Source: Rhodobacterales bacterium HKCCSP123
Lineage (GTDB): Bacteria; Pseudomonadota; Alphaproteobacteria; Rhodobacterales; Rhodobacteraceae
Assembly: GCA_015689745.1 (NCBI GenBank)
Contig: WVSO01000011.1
Location: 1-64,000 of the forward strand
Direction of reading: 5' to 3'
Length of the DNA stretch: 64,000 bases
The stretch's first letter is position 1. Every line of letters starts with the position of its first letter. A program made the translations under genes and the position numbers. The notes below the pieces were generated by a model. That model did not search any database. It saw only the letters and a list, made by a program, of their open reading frames with translations, and was not told the DNA's origin. Of this stretch, positions 6,989-15,596 are shown one piece after another.

Positions 6989-9742
6989 ATGTCTCTGCAA
7001 ACGCTCTCTGAACTGCTCACGAAGCTGAGCGAGACGGATCGCAAGAAACGCGGCTGGCATCCGGTCGATCTTCCGAAGGGCGCGGTCCTGTTCGAACAGG
7101 GCGATCCCGCGGACAGCCTTTTCCTCGTCACCGAGGGCTGTCTCAGCCTCGCGGTCGACGGGAAGGAACTCAGTCGGGTCGGCCCGGGTGGTTCGCTCGG
7201 CGAATCCTCCGCATTCTACGCGCGGGAACGGCGGGCCGGGCGGATTACCGCCATCGAGGACAGCAAGCTGTTCGAACTCGGACGTTCTCGTCTCATCGAG
7301 ATGCGCGACACCGATCCGGACGACTATGCCGTGATCCTCGACGCCGCGCTCACGGATGCGGCCGCGCGGCTCGACCAGATGGACCGACGCGCCTGGACAC
7401 GTTCGGTCGATACGGCCTACGCCGAGGCCTGGCCGCGGGCTCCGCAGGCCACTGCATCGCCGCCTGCCGATCTCGTGCAGGCCCTTCGCCGCATGCCTGT
7501 CCTGCTCTGGTCCAGCGGCCAGGTCCTGTCGGAGATCATGGAAGCCACGACGCCCGTGTTCGTTCCGGCGGGACATGCCCTGTTTCGCGCCGGCGATCCG
7601 GGCGCAAGCATGTTCCTTCTCGCCCGGGGCGAGATGGAACTGTACCGAGGCCCCGGCACACCAGGCGCCGTCCTTGGTCGCGGCGGCTTGATCGGGGGCT
7701 CGGGCCTCGTATCCCGCACGCAACGGACCGCGACGGTCGTCGCCCGACAGGACAGCTGGCTTCTGGAGATCGGCCCCGAGGCCTGGCGGATGACGGGTCT
7801 TGCCGGGCTGGCCCTGCGCGAGGCCACCCTGACGGCGCTTGGATTGCACCTGCGCGCCGCAAACCGCGAATACTCGAAATCGGCGTCCCGGCAGGACGAC
7901 TTCGCGTCCATCCTGGACACCGGCTCGCACCTGGACGGCTGGCAGGCTGGCGATCCACTGGCCGGGATCGGGCTCGAAGACCTGATTTCCCCTCCTGATC
8001 TGCCGAGGCGCGACCCGGAGTTCGACCGTCTGTGTCGCATGATCCGGGGTGCGATCATCGGCCGGGAAGCAGCCATCGAAACGCCGTTCGGCCAGCGACG
8101 CCTGGTCTATGCAGACTACACGGCTTCCGGTCGGTCGCTGACCTTCATCGAGGATTTCCTGCGGGATCGGGTGATGCCGCTCTACGCCAACACCCATACC
8201 GAGGCCTCGGCCAGCGGCCTGCAGACCACAAAGCTTCGGGAAGAGGCGCGCGCGTCGGTCGCAAGTTCCGTGAATGCAAGCGACGCCGACGAGGTGATCT
8301 TCGTCGGGTCCGGCGCAACGGCGGCCATCAACCGCATCATAGACATCCTCGGCCTGCGCAAGGCAGCCAGGGGAGCGGTCCCCCTGCCCGAGGAAGAACG
8401 GCCGGTCGTCTTCATCGGGCCCTACGAACACCACAGCAACATCCTGCCCTGGCGACACAGCATTGCCGACGTGGTCGAGATACCGGTGGACAACCACGGC
8501 GAGCTGGATCTCGACCGCCTTCGGACCGAGCTAGAACGCCATGCCGATCGGCCGCTGCGCATCGGGTCCTTCTCGGCGGCCTCGAATGTCACCGGCCTTG
8601 CGACCCCGGTCGACGAGGTCGCCCGATTGCTGCACGCGCATGGCGCGCTGTCCTTCTGGGACTATGCCGCCGCCGGCCCCTATGTTCCCATCGACATGAA
8701 CCCGCCGGCAGAGGGTGCCCACAAGGACGCGATCTTCATGTCGCCGCACAAGTTCGTCGGCGGCCCGGGCACGCCGGGGTTGCTTGTGCTCAAGAAGGCG
8801 CTGGTGACCAGCGCGGTACCGACCAATCCAGGTGGCGGGACCGTCGATTTCGTGACGGCGACCGACTCCCTTTACTCGGCTTCGATCGCCCATCGGGAAG
8901 AGTCGGGGACGCCCGCGATCCTGGAGTCCATCCGCTGCGGGCTGGCGTTTCGCCTGAAGGACCAGGCTGACCCGCATCGGATTCACGAGATGGAAAGACG
9001 CTTCGTTCGCGCCGCGATCGACAGCTGGACGCAGAACTTCAAGATCCGCATCCTTGGCCCGCTGGACGCCGAGCGCATTTCGATCGTGTCGTTTCTCATC
9101 CGGCACGGGCGCGGATACCTCCATTACAATTTCGTGGTCGCGCTTCTGAACGACCTGTTCGGGCTGCAGTCGCGCGGGGGCTGCTCCTGTGCAGGCCCCT
9201 ATGGCAGCAGGCTGTTCGGGTTGGACGAGACGGCAGGCAATGCCTTTCTCGACCTCGCCCGCGACGGGCTCACCTGCTACAAGCCAGGATGGGTGCGCGT
9301 GAACTTCAACTACTTCATCAGCGAGGAGGAATTCCGCTACATCCTCGATGCCGTTCACCTCGTGGCGATCCACGGATACGCGATGCTGCCGCAGTATGAA
9401 ATCGACCCCGCAACGGGGATCTGGTCGCACCGTGGCGGCGAGAGGTTCCGCCCCGCGAGCCTTGGCGATCTCGATCTCTCGGGAGAGGCGCCCACCTGGT
9501 CGCGCGGCGTCGATCTGCTGGGCGACGACGTGCTCTCCGCCCAACTGGCCGAAGGAAGGCGCATCCTCGAGGCGGCTGCCCAGGGCGTCCCCGATCCCGT
9601 GGCGATGCCGGCCCTCTCGGAAAAGGAGGCCAAGTGGCGCTGGTTCCCGCTTCCCGGCGAGCAAGCCGCCTGGCTGCGACACATGAACGGACATGCAGAC
9701 CGACCGGACGCTTCGGTCGGGCCCTTCAGGGAGCCTGCCTGA
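6989..9742 (+). CDS. tandem CNB domains fused to a cysteine-desulfurase-like PLP enzyme
   Basis: A 917-residue fusion. Residues ~25-115 and ~185-280 are two cyclic-nucleotide-binding-type (CNB) beta-roll domains (FEQGDPADSLFLV at 35; FRAGDPGASMFLLARGE at 199). From about residue 365 a class-V aminotransferase domain follows: YADYTASGRS, YEHHSN, the PLP lysine Lys588 in SPHKFVGG, and the cysteine loop GGCSCAGPYG (Cys732, Cys734), which fits sulfur removal from cysteine or C-S lyase chemistry. About 110 further residues follow. ATG 6989 has a GGAAGGAG site; an in-frame TTG at 6959 is less likely. The next gene starts directly after the stop (TGAATG). It is presumably cytoplasmic, with activity perhaps gated by ligand binding to the N-terminal domains. 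Confidence 0.85.
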   Translation: MSLQTLSELLTKLSETDRKKRGWHPVDLPKGAVLFEQGDPADSLFLVTEGCLSLAVDGKELSRVGPGGSLGESSAFYARERRAGRITAIEDSKLFELGRSRLIEMRDTDPDDYAVILDAALTDAAARLDQMDRRAWTRSVDTAYAEAWPRAPQATASPPADLVQALRRMPVLLWSSGQVLSEIMEATTPVFVPAGHALFRAGDPGASMFLLARGEMELYRGPGTPGAVLGRGGLIGGSGLVSRTQRTATVVARQDSWLLEIGPEAWRMTGLAGLALREATLTALGLHLRAANREYSKSASRQDDFASILDTGSHLDGWQAGDPLAGIGLEDLISPPDLPRRDPEFDRLCRMIRGAIIGREAAIETPFGQRRLVYADYTASGRSLTFIEDFLRDRVMPLYANTHTEASASGLQTTKLREEARASVASSVNASDADEVIFVGSGATAAINRIIDILGLRKAARGAVPLPEEERPVVFIGPYEHHSNILPWRHSIADVVEIPVDNHGELDLDRLRTELERHADRPLRIGSFSAASNVTGLATPVDEVARLLHAHGALSFWDYAAAGPYVPIDMNPPAEGAHKDAIFMSPHKFVGGPGTPGLLVLKKALVTSAVPTNPGGGTVDFVTATDSLYSASIAHREESGTPAILESIRCGLAFRLKDQADPHRIHEMERRFVRAAIDSWTQNFKIRILGPLDAERISIVSFLIRHGRGYLHYNFVVALLNDLFGLQSRGGCSCAGPYGSRLFGLDETAGNAFLDLARDGLTCYKPGWVRVNFNYFISEEEFRYILDAVHLVAIHGYAMLPQYEIDPATGIWSHRGGERFRPASLGDLDLSGEAPTWSRGVDLLGDDVLSAQLAEGRRILEAAAQGVPDPVAMPALSEKEAKWRWFPLPGEQAAWLRHMNGHADRPDASVGPFREPA

Positions 9743-10660
9743 ATGTGTCGCGTCACGGCGTATATCGGCCCCGAGATCCGATTGAACAAACTGCTCTCCG
9801 AGCCCGACAACGGCCTGATCCGCCAGTTCATGCCCCAGCAGCATGCGATGCTGAACCTGGCCGGTTTCGGAATGCTGGCCTGGAACGACGACGCCGAGAC
9901 CGACGAACCGCTCGCCTACCGGTCGACGACCGTCCCGATCTACGACGCGAACCTCGACAGCCTGAGCAGAAAGGTCTCGGCAACGACCGTCCTGGCGCAT
10001 GTGCGCGGCATACCCTACCTGCCCGGGTCGGGCTACGGCCCCCAGAACCTTCACCCCTTCCAGTTTGCCGGCGCCCGTCTGGCACTGGCCCACAACGGGG
10101 ATGTCAGCGATTTCGGAAAGATCCGCGTTCCGCTTCTCGCTCACATCGATCCCCGCCTGGCCGCCCAGATCCGGGGCACCACCGACAGTGAATACGTCTA
10201 TGCGCTGTTCCTGTCCCAACTGCCCGACTGGACCCAGGACGCGGAGGCCGAGGAGATCGTGCGCGCCCTCTCCGCCACGCTGAAGGTGCTGCGACAGGTT
10301 CGATCCGAAGTCGGCGCCGAGACCCGGAGCTCGCTCAATCTCGTCATCTGCGACCGCGACGTGCTTGTCGGCGCGCGCCTGACGCTCGATTACGGGGTCT
10401 ACCCCCTCCCGTCCGACAGCGCCGAGGACATCTACTCCCCCTACCTGGGCCTGTGGTTTACCAGCGGACATGTCTTCGAATGCGGCGAACGTGGATGGCG
10501 CATGGTCAACGGTGACCAGGAACACCGCGCCATTCTCTTGTCGTCGGAGCCTTTGACCCGTGACACGACCGGCTGGGTCGAAGTCCCGGAATACAGTGCG
10601 GTGATCGCCACGCGCTCCGGCAGCAGGGTCGAGACAACCGTTCACGAGGTGGAATTCTGA
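9743..10660 (+). CDS. class-II glutamine amidotransferase, EgtC-like
   Basis: A 305-residue N-terminal-nucleophile amidohydrolase: Cys2 directly after the initiator Met (MCRVTAYIG), LAHVR (His86-Arg88), the glutamine-site motif AHNGD (117-119 = HNG) and TTDSEYVYALFL. These are marks of class-II amidotransferases such as EgtC, which removes glutamate from a gamma-glutamyl thiol intermediate in ergothioneine synthesis. No EgtB or EgtD homologue is in the window, so ergothioneine itself is not implied. The gene begins one base after the stop of the PLP fusion and is followed after one base by a third CNB gene, so the three are surely co-transcribed. It may hydrolyse a gamma-glutamyl bond or supply ammonia for the partner enzyme. 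Confidence 0.85.
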   Translation: MCRVTAYIGPEIRLNKLLSEPDNGLIRQFMPQQHAMLNLAGFGMLAWNDDAETDEPLAYRSTTVPIYDANLDSLSRKVSATTVLAHVRGIPYLPGSGYGPQNLHPFQFAGARLALAHNGDVSDFGKIRVPLLAHIDPRLAAQIRGTTDSEYVYALFLSQLPDWTQDAEAEEIVRALSATLKVLRQVRSEVGAETRSSLNLVICDRDVLVGARLTLDYGVYPLPSDSAEDIYSPYLGLWFTSGHVFECGERGWRMVNGDQEHRAILLSSEPLTRDTTGWVEVPEYSAVIATRSGSRVETTVHEVEF

Positions 10661-10661
10661 C

Positions 10662-11597
10662 GTGACGTCCTTCTACGATGCCCTGCGGCCCGAAGACCGC
10701 GCTGAGCTGGATGACTATCTCGACCCGATCGCCTTCGAGCCGGGCGAGGCCCTTTTTCACCAGGGCGACGTGACCGAAGGGGCGTTTCTAGTCGAGGAAG
10801 GCACCATCGAACTGACCATGACCTTGCCCGGCGCGGAGACCGTCCCGATCGCGCGCGTTGGCCCCGGGTCCTTCGTCGGCGAGGTCGCATTGCTCCAGGA
10901 TGCGCACAGGACTCTGACGGCGGTCGCGGTGGGAAAGGTGCGCGCGAAATATCTCGATGCCGTCGATTTCCGGTCGCTTCTCAATGGAAACAGACCCTCT
11001 GCCTTCATGCTGCTGAAGGAGGTTGCCTCCCTCGTTGCGAGGAGGGTCTACGAAACGGAGCGCGCGATCCTCGATCTTCTGGACCAGCGCCCTGCCGGCC
11101 GCGCCGTTCGGCCCTGTGACGCGGGTGCGCCGCCCCGCAGGTCCGATTTCGACCCGCTGCCCTACCTCGGTGCGTTCCCGCTGTTCTCCTCCTGCGCGCG
11201 GCGCGACAGGGAGGAGTTCGTCAAGCTCGCACGGGTCTTCGAGGCTCCGGACACCTCGACGCTGCTGCGCGCGGGCGAGACGGGCACATCTTGCTGGATC
11301 GTCGTGAGAGGCGCGCTCGAGGCGATCTGTCCGGCAAGCAGGATCCGGCTCGCCGTGCTTGGCCCGGGCGCGCAAGCCGGTCTTCTGGAAGGGCTGATCG
11401 GCGTCCCCCAACAGACGACGGTCCGCGTGCGTGAACGTGCGACCCTGCTCGAGTTGCGCCGGGACGACTTCGAGACCCTTCTCAGTCCGACGTCCCGATT
11501 GTCCTACCGGATGCTTCAGGGGATCAGTGCCGCGGCCATTCACGAAATGGAACGCAAGAACCTCGTCCTCGCGCGGGAACGCAGGCTCCTGTCCTGA
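10662..11597 (+). CDS. tandem CNB-domain protein (311 aa)
   Basis: GTG 10662 lies one base after the preceding stop, with GAGGTGGA as ribosome site. The first CNB domain (about residues 15-120) has FEPGEALFHQGDVTEGAFLVEEG and the phosphate-cassette-like PGSFVGEVALLQDAHRT. The second (about 175-300) is weaker (LLRAGETGTSCWIVVRGALE). There is no DNA-binding helix-turn-helix, kinase or channel segment, so this is a stand-alone sensor or scaffold rather than a Crp-type regulator. It ends the operon with the CNB-PLP fusion and the amidotransferase, and its domains resemble those at the N-terminus of the fusion, which hints at a complex. Ligand identity is unknown. Confidence 0.8.
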   Translation: MTSFYDALRPEDRAELDDYLDPIAFEPGEALFHQGDVTEGAFLVEEGTIELTMTLPGAETVPIARVGPGSFVGEVALLQDAHRTLTAVAVGKVRAKYLDAVDFRSLLNGNRPSAFMLLKEVASLVARRVYETERAILDLLDQRPAGRAVRPCDAGAPPRRSDFDPLPYLGAFPLFSSCARRDREEFVKLARVFEAPDTSTLLRAGETGTSCWIVVRGALEAICPASRIRLAVLGPGAQAGLLEGLIGVPQQTTVRVRERATLLELRRDDFETLLSPTSRLSYRMLQGISAAAIHEMERKNLVLARERRLLS

Positions 11598-11777
11598 CGC
11601 CAACGGGGCGGTCCGATAACGCGTCACCTGACCTGCCGGAGGCGCAATTCAAACACGAGCCCTCCTGAACATCAGACGACGGTCGCGAGGCCCCGGGACA
11701 GAACGGCGGCAGAGTGTACCCGGCTGGGTCCGGAATCCGTGCTATCCTCTCCATGCACGGTCAGGTTGGAGGGCAGC

Positions 11778-12488
11778 ATGCTTGATCAAACCTCGAACGG
11801 GTCGGCGGAAAGACGGGTATGGACACTGTCCTTGCTGCACTGGCCGAGAACCCCGATCGAAAAGTGACCCTCATTAACGGGCGAGGGACGAACTTCCTGA
11901 ACAGGACCAGGTATCTTCCCACCGGGCTCCAGCGATGGACGTCCGGGGAACTCCCGTCGCGCATCTTTCGTGACCTGGCCCTGGATTTCGATGGCGACAA
12001 CGAGGATCACACCATCGCGCATTTTCGTGAACTGCACGGGGAGCTTCTTTCGGACCCCCGACATGGCGGAAGACTTGCCCTGCATTGCACCTCAACGGAC
12101 CCTGATCAGTATCAATGCAAGGGACGGGTTTCACTTCCTGACCAGCGTCTCGGCGTTCTTCCTGACGCATCTGTTCTATCGGGATGATCTATTCGGAAAC
12201 GGGTTCCATTGCCTCGATCACGAGGCGCTGTTCCGGCAGAACCGAAATGCATGGGTCGGCGCATCTGCGGCACAGGCTTACATGAACCAGGCCATCGCGG
12301 TGCAGACATTGCCCCTGAGCCTCCTGGACCGCTGCGGACCCGATCTTGACCGCTGGTCCCCTTTGCCGCGCCGAATGGCCGGCCTGTTCCGGATGAAGGC
12401 ATCGGCCGCCCAAGATATCGCACATTGTCGCTGGGTCCTGGACCGTGTCGCCGATCGGTTCGGCATCCGGTGCGGGCCTCTCGTCTGA
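11778..12488 (+). pseudogene. unrecognised gene interrupted by frameshift(s)
   Basis: One frame (11819 to about 12055) encodes natural-looking protein including NPDRKVTLINGRGTNFLNRT. Another (about 12060-12488) continues with DMAEDLPCIAPQRTLISIN and ends FGIRCGPLV. They meet at a five-C run (12055-12059); dropping one C fuses them into about 220 residues. A better ribosome site (GGAGG) and ATG occur at 11778 in the second frame, which would need another shift before 11819. There is no signal peptide or known motif. It is either a decaying gene or a gene with indel errors in the sequence. Function unknown. Confidence 0.5.
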
Positions 12489-12504
12489 GGGTCGCCGCTC
12501 GAAC

Positions 12505-12765
12505 GTGGAGGTCGGGCGCGAGGCGCAGACATCGCGGGACGTCGCGCTACGGGTCGAGATCGCTGTCCTGTTTCATCCAGACCGAGGAGACCGCTGGATC
12601 GACCCGAACGAGGCAACCCTCGCGCTGATCGAGCGCGGTCCCGATCTCGCCAGGGTTCGCAATGGCGCAAACGATGTCGACGTCAATGCCGGGATCGTCA
12701 GGGCCGGCCGCACAAGTGGCACGCCGCTTGCGAACCTATACCGGCACGTCGTCATATCCCCGTGA
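12505..12765 (+). CDS. doubtful short ORF (86 aa)
   Basis: A GTG at 12505 opens a frame with GC-rich third positions and plausible composition (ALRVEIAVLFHPDRGDRW, then IDPNEATLALIERGPDL). It has no clear ribosome site and overlaps the end of the convergent phasin gene by 30 bases. It directly follows the frameshifted gene and could be a further displaced piece of it. I do not recognise it. Confidence 0.25.
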   Translation: MEVGREAQTSRDVALRVEIAVLFHPDRGDRWIDPNEATLALIERGPDLARVRNGANDVDVNAGIVRAGRTSGTPLANLYRHVVISP

Positions 12766-13089
12766 ATGACCGGATTTGAGATCGTTGGCGATGTCCCGCG
12801 ACGCTCTCACGGTCATGTTCATCAAGCGCGCCACCTCGTCTGCATATTGCTGCATGGCGGTGTTCAGGAACTCTGCCTGCACCTTCATGAGGTCCATGGG
12901 TGTCTTGCAGGCCATGAGCGCCTTCTGGGTTTCGAGATCGGAGTGCAGGCGCTCGGTCAGGAAACGTGCGCTCTCGGACATCAGGTCAAGCCACGCCTTT
13001 GCGAAAACGGGATTTGCAGACATCAGGGCCGCGAAGGCAGGGGAAGCCTCGAGACCCGTCTCGGCCATTGTTGGTTGCGTCTCTGTCAT
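12736..13089 (-). CDS. phasin family protein
   Basis: A 117-residue, mostly helical protein. The central part (ANPVFAKAWLDLMSESARF, then MDLMKVQAEFLNTAMQQYADEVARLM) has the amphipathic pattern of the phasin family, proteins that coat polyhydroxyalkanoate granules and control their size. ATG 13089 has a good AGGAGAGG site; an upstream in-frame start would add unnatural residues. No PHA synthase or depolymerase gene is adjacent. Some phasin-like proteins in Rhodobacterales serve other granule or membrane roles, so PHA binding is family knowledge rather than shown here. Confidence 0.85.
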   Translation of the reverse strand: MTETQPTMAETGLEASPAFAALMSANPVFAKAWLDLMSESARFLTERLHSDLETQKALMACKTPMDLMKVQAEFLNTAMQQYADEVARLMNMTVRASRDIANDLKSGHSRGYDDVPV

Positions 13090-13200
13090 GGTTCCTCTCC
13101 TTGGTACGTTTTCGAGGGGGGGGCATTCGAGCGGGCGGCCCTCTCCGGTCCGTGAAGGCGGCCAGGGCAAGTCAATCGCGGACGGCTGGTCTCAAGCGCG

Positions 13201-15159
13201 CTAGAGAGAAATGCGATACCTCGCGAAGCCGTCCGGGCCTTCACCGGCCGGCTCGATCTCGACGCCTTCCACGGCGTCGATGAAATCCGCCGCCGCCGGT
13301 CCGGTGTCGAACAGCACGGTGGTCCCGTCCATTGGCGCGAAGGTCCAGTTCGCATCAGCCGACGGGCTCACGGTGCCCTGGTCCACGATGTAGCGCACGA
13401 TCACGTCGCGGTTGGTATCAGGTCCCTCGAAGATGACCGTGGAGGGATTGGCGCCAGGGAAGTTGCCGCCGCTGCTCGCACGGTAATTGTTCGTTGCAAC
13501 AATGAAGTGCTGCGCTTCGTCGATCGGGGCGCCGTCATACATCAGGTTGACGATGCGATGCGCGTCGGGGGCCACCACGTCGCCATCGTTGTTGTAGCGG
13601 GAGGGCTGCGAGAGGTCGATCTGGTAGGTCACCCCGTCAATCACGTCGAAATTGTAGGACGGGAAATCGGGGTTGAGCAGGACCTGGTCCGCCTCGCCTG
13701 GCGTGATCTGGTTGAACATGCCTGCCGAGCGTTCCAGCCATTCGCGCACCTGAGCCCCGGTGATGCGCACGGCGCGTACCGTGTTGGGGTAAAGGTAGAG
13801 GTCGGCCACGTTCTTGATCGCGATCGGGCCTGCGGCCACATCGGTGTAGTATTCCGGGCCGCCCCGGCCGCCGGCCTTGAACGGCGCAGCCGCCGAGAGG
13901 ATCGGCAACCCCTCGTGCTCGGTGCCGACCATCATCTGCGCGATGTACCAGGTTTGGGCGTTGGACACGATCTGGACAGAGGGGTCGTCCGCGACAAGCG
14001 CGAAATAGGAATGCAGCGGCGCATCGGTCTGCCCGACTTCGGCGCGGACATAGGCCAAGGTCGCCTCGTGTTCCTCTTCGACGGACGCCAGCACCGCTTC
14101 GTTACTGCCAACCAGTGCCGTGATCGAACGATCCTCCTCGCGCCGGTAGATGGGCCGAGCCTCCACGTCATGCGAGGCAATGCGCCACGTGTTGCCATCG
14201 CGCTCGAGCAACAGGTCGACCAGGCCCATATGGCTTCCCCAGAAGCCCGCCATGACACCCGGCTTGCCCATGATCGTGCCCGCCTCGACATCAACGCCCG
14301 GTGTCTCGGCATAATCGGGGCCGGGGAACACGCGATGGTGGTGGCCGGTGAGGACGACATCAATCCCGTCCACGGCAGCGAGCGGGATCGACGCGTTCTC
14401 CATCATGTCGCTGTGATCGGCCGCGCCGAGTCCGGAATGGCTGAGCGCGACGATGATCTCGGCGCCTTCTTCACGCATCTGCGGCACATAAGCCCGTGCC
14501 GCCGCCACGATATCGCGAACCTGGACATTCCCCTCCAGGTGGCGTCGGTCCCAGGTCATGATCTGGGGCGGTACGAATCCGATGACACCGATGCGGATCG
14601 GATGTGTCTGGCCCGCCCCATCGGTCAGGGTCCTGTCGAGCATCACGTAAGCCTGGACCAGCGTCCTGTCTCCGGTCGCGCTTCCGGCCATCTCGGTTGC
14701 CACATTCGCGCAAACGACGGGGAAGGTGGCACCCGCGACGGAATTCATGAGGAACGGAAGGCCATAGTTGAACTCGTGATTGCCGAGCGTCGAGGCGTCG
14801 AAACCCAGCGTGTTCATGGCCGCGATCATGGGGTGAACGTCACCTTCCGACATCCCGCGCTCGTAGGCCATGTAGTCGCCCATCGGGTTGCCCTGCAGGA
14901 AGTCGCCATTGTCCAAGAGGATTGAATTGGTGGATTCCGCCCTGATGTCGTCGATCAATGCGGCGGTGCGGGCAAGCCCGACCGTATCGACCGGACGGTC
15001 CCCGTAGTAGTCATACGGGTAGACATGGACGTGGATGTCGGTGGTTTCCATGATCCGTAGATGCGCCTGGCCGACCTGAGCCCTTGCAGAGAAGGGGTGC
15101 AGCGCGATGAAACCCGCGCCCGCGGCAAGAAATCCACGGCGATTCAGAAGAAATGGCAT
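13201..15159 (-). CDS. cpdB: 2',3'-cyclic-nucleotide 2'-phosphodiesterase / 3'-nucleotidase
   Basis: A 652-residue periplasmic enzyme. The N-terminus RRGFLAAGAGF is a twin-arginine signal, fitting export of a folded metalloprotein. The metallophosphatase domain (about 30-310) shows METTDIHVHV, LLDNGDFLQGNP, LGNHEFNYG, ALSHSGLG and LTGHHHRVFPG, all standard two-metal ligand motifs. The 5'-nucleotidase C-terminal substrate domain follows (about 360-560). Family enzymes hydrolyse 2',3'-cyclic nucleotides and 3'-nucleotides to feed salvage of nucleoside and phosphate. ATG 15159 has a GGAGG site four bases upstream. It sits between CNB-domain genes and a class III cyclase, but it acts in another compartment. 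Confidence 0.9.
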   Translation of the reverse strand: MPFLLNRRGFLAAGAGFIALHPFSARAQVGQAHLRIMETTDIHVHVYPYDYYGDRPVDTVGLARTAALIDDIRAESTNSILLDNGDFLQGNPMGDYMAYERGMSEGDVHPMIAAMNTLGFDASTLGNHEFNYGLPFLMNSVAGATFPVVCANVATEMAGSATGDRTLVQAYVMLDRTLTDGAGQTHPIRIGVIGFVPPQIMTWDRRHLEGNVQVRDIVAAARAYVPQMREEGAEIIVALSHSGLGAADHSDMMENASIPLAAVDGIDVVLTGHHHRVFPGPDYAETPGVDVEAGTIMGKPGVMAGFWGSHMGLVDLLLERDGNTWRIASHDVEARPIYRREEDRSITALVGSNEAVLASVEEEHEATLAYVRAEVGQTDAPLHSYFALVADDPSVQIVSNAQTWYIAQMMVGTEHEGLPILSAAAPFKAGGRGGPEYYTDVAAGPIAIKNVADLYLYPNTVRAVRITGAQVREWLERSAGMFNQITPGEADQVLLNPDFPSYNFDVIDGVTYQIDLSQPSRYNNDGDVVAPDAHRIVNLMYDGAPIDEAQHFIVATNNYRASSGGNFPGANPSTVIFEGPDTNRDVIVRYIVDQGTVSPSADANWTFAPMDGTTVLFDTGPAAADFIDAVEGVEIEPAGEGPDGFARYRISL

Positions 15160-15583
15160 CGAAGGCCTCCCCGTCCATTCAGTGACCACTGCACATCAAC
15201 CTACAGGACTCGAAGGCTTCACCAAAGAAGAAAGCCATGTTTGAGCGGCCGCCGGGCCACTCCTGATCCATCAGACAAAGATACCGCCGTCATGGGACAA
15301 TTGGTGACCTTTCCCGCAGACCAGCAACCCACAAGAAGGCCATGGGCAATAGGCATCGGACGATGAGATTCGTGGGCGAGTGAAACCTTCGGCGTCGACT
15401 GGCCGGTGCAGGAGAACTTCGCCTGGGGCTGCTTCGCGCCGCACAGTCCCCCTTGCGGCTGGGCGCCATTCACCGCTTCGGAAACCTCGGCAAGGGCGAC
15501 GCTGTGCTCGTCTAGTCTTCGACATCCCGGCAGGAGGGTCCGACCGATCTCTGTCAGCGGGGCCGGCAACGGACCGCCATGGT
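15160..15583. other. intergenic region with a LysR remnant
   Basis: No intact gene is seen. The minus strand of 15466-15596 reads like a broken LysR-type regulator (listed separately). The promoter of the cpdB-like gene should lie in about 15160-15260. Confidence 0.45.
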
Positions 15584-15596
15584 TCAGAAATCGAGT
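15466..15596 (-). pseudogene. LysR-type regulator fragment
   Basis: On the minus strand the frame reads FLNHGGPLPAPLTEIGRTLLP, then GCRRLDEHSVALAEVSEAVNG. This matches the junction between the helix-turn-helix and linker helix of LysR regulators (pattern F-x3-G-x-PL-x-LT-x-x-G-x-x-LLP). There is no HTH start before it and no effector domain after it, so only about 45 residues survive. It overlaps the last codons of the cyclase gene by a few bases. Confidence 0.4.

Noticed and set aside
6989-9742. Family 2 encapsulin with cysteine-desulfurase cargo
   Set aside because: Some encapsulin shells carry CNB domains and enclose a desulfurase, but no shell (HK97-fold) protein was found; the CNB domains are fused to the enzyme itself.
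8531-10645. Long minus-strand frame opposite the CNB-PLP fusion and amidotransferase genes
   Set aside because: High GC creates stop-free antisense frames. The plus-strand products carry clear catalytic motifs, while the antisense product has none.
6989-11597. Ergothioneine biosynthesis cluster
   Set aside because: EgtC-like and PLP-lyase-like proteins are present, but no EgtB sulfoxide synthase or EgtD methyltransferase occurs in the window, and the PLP enzyme carries unexpected CNB domains.
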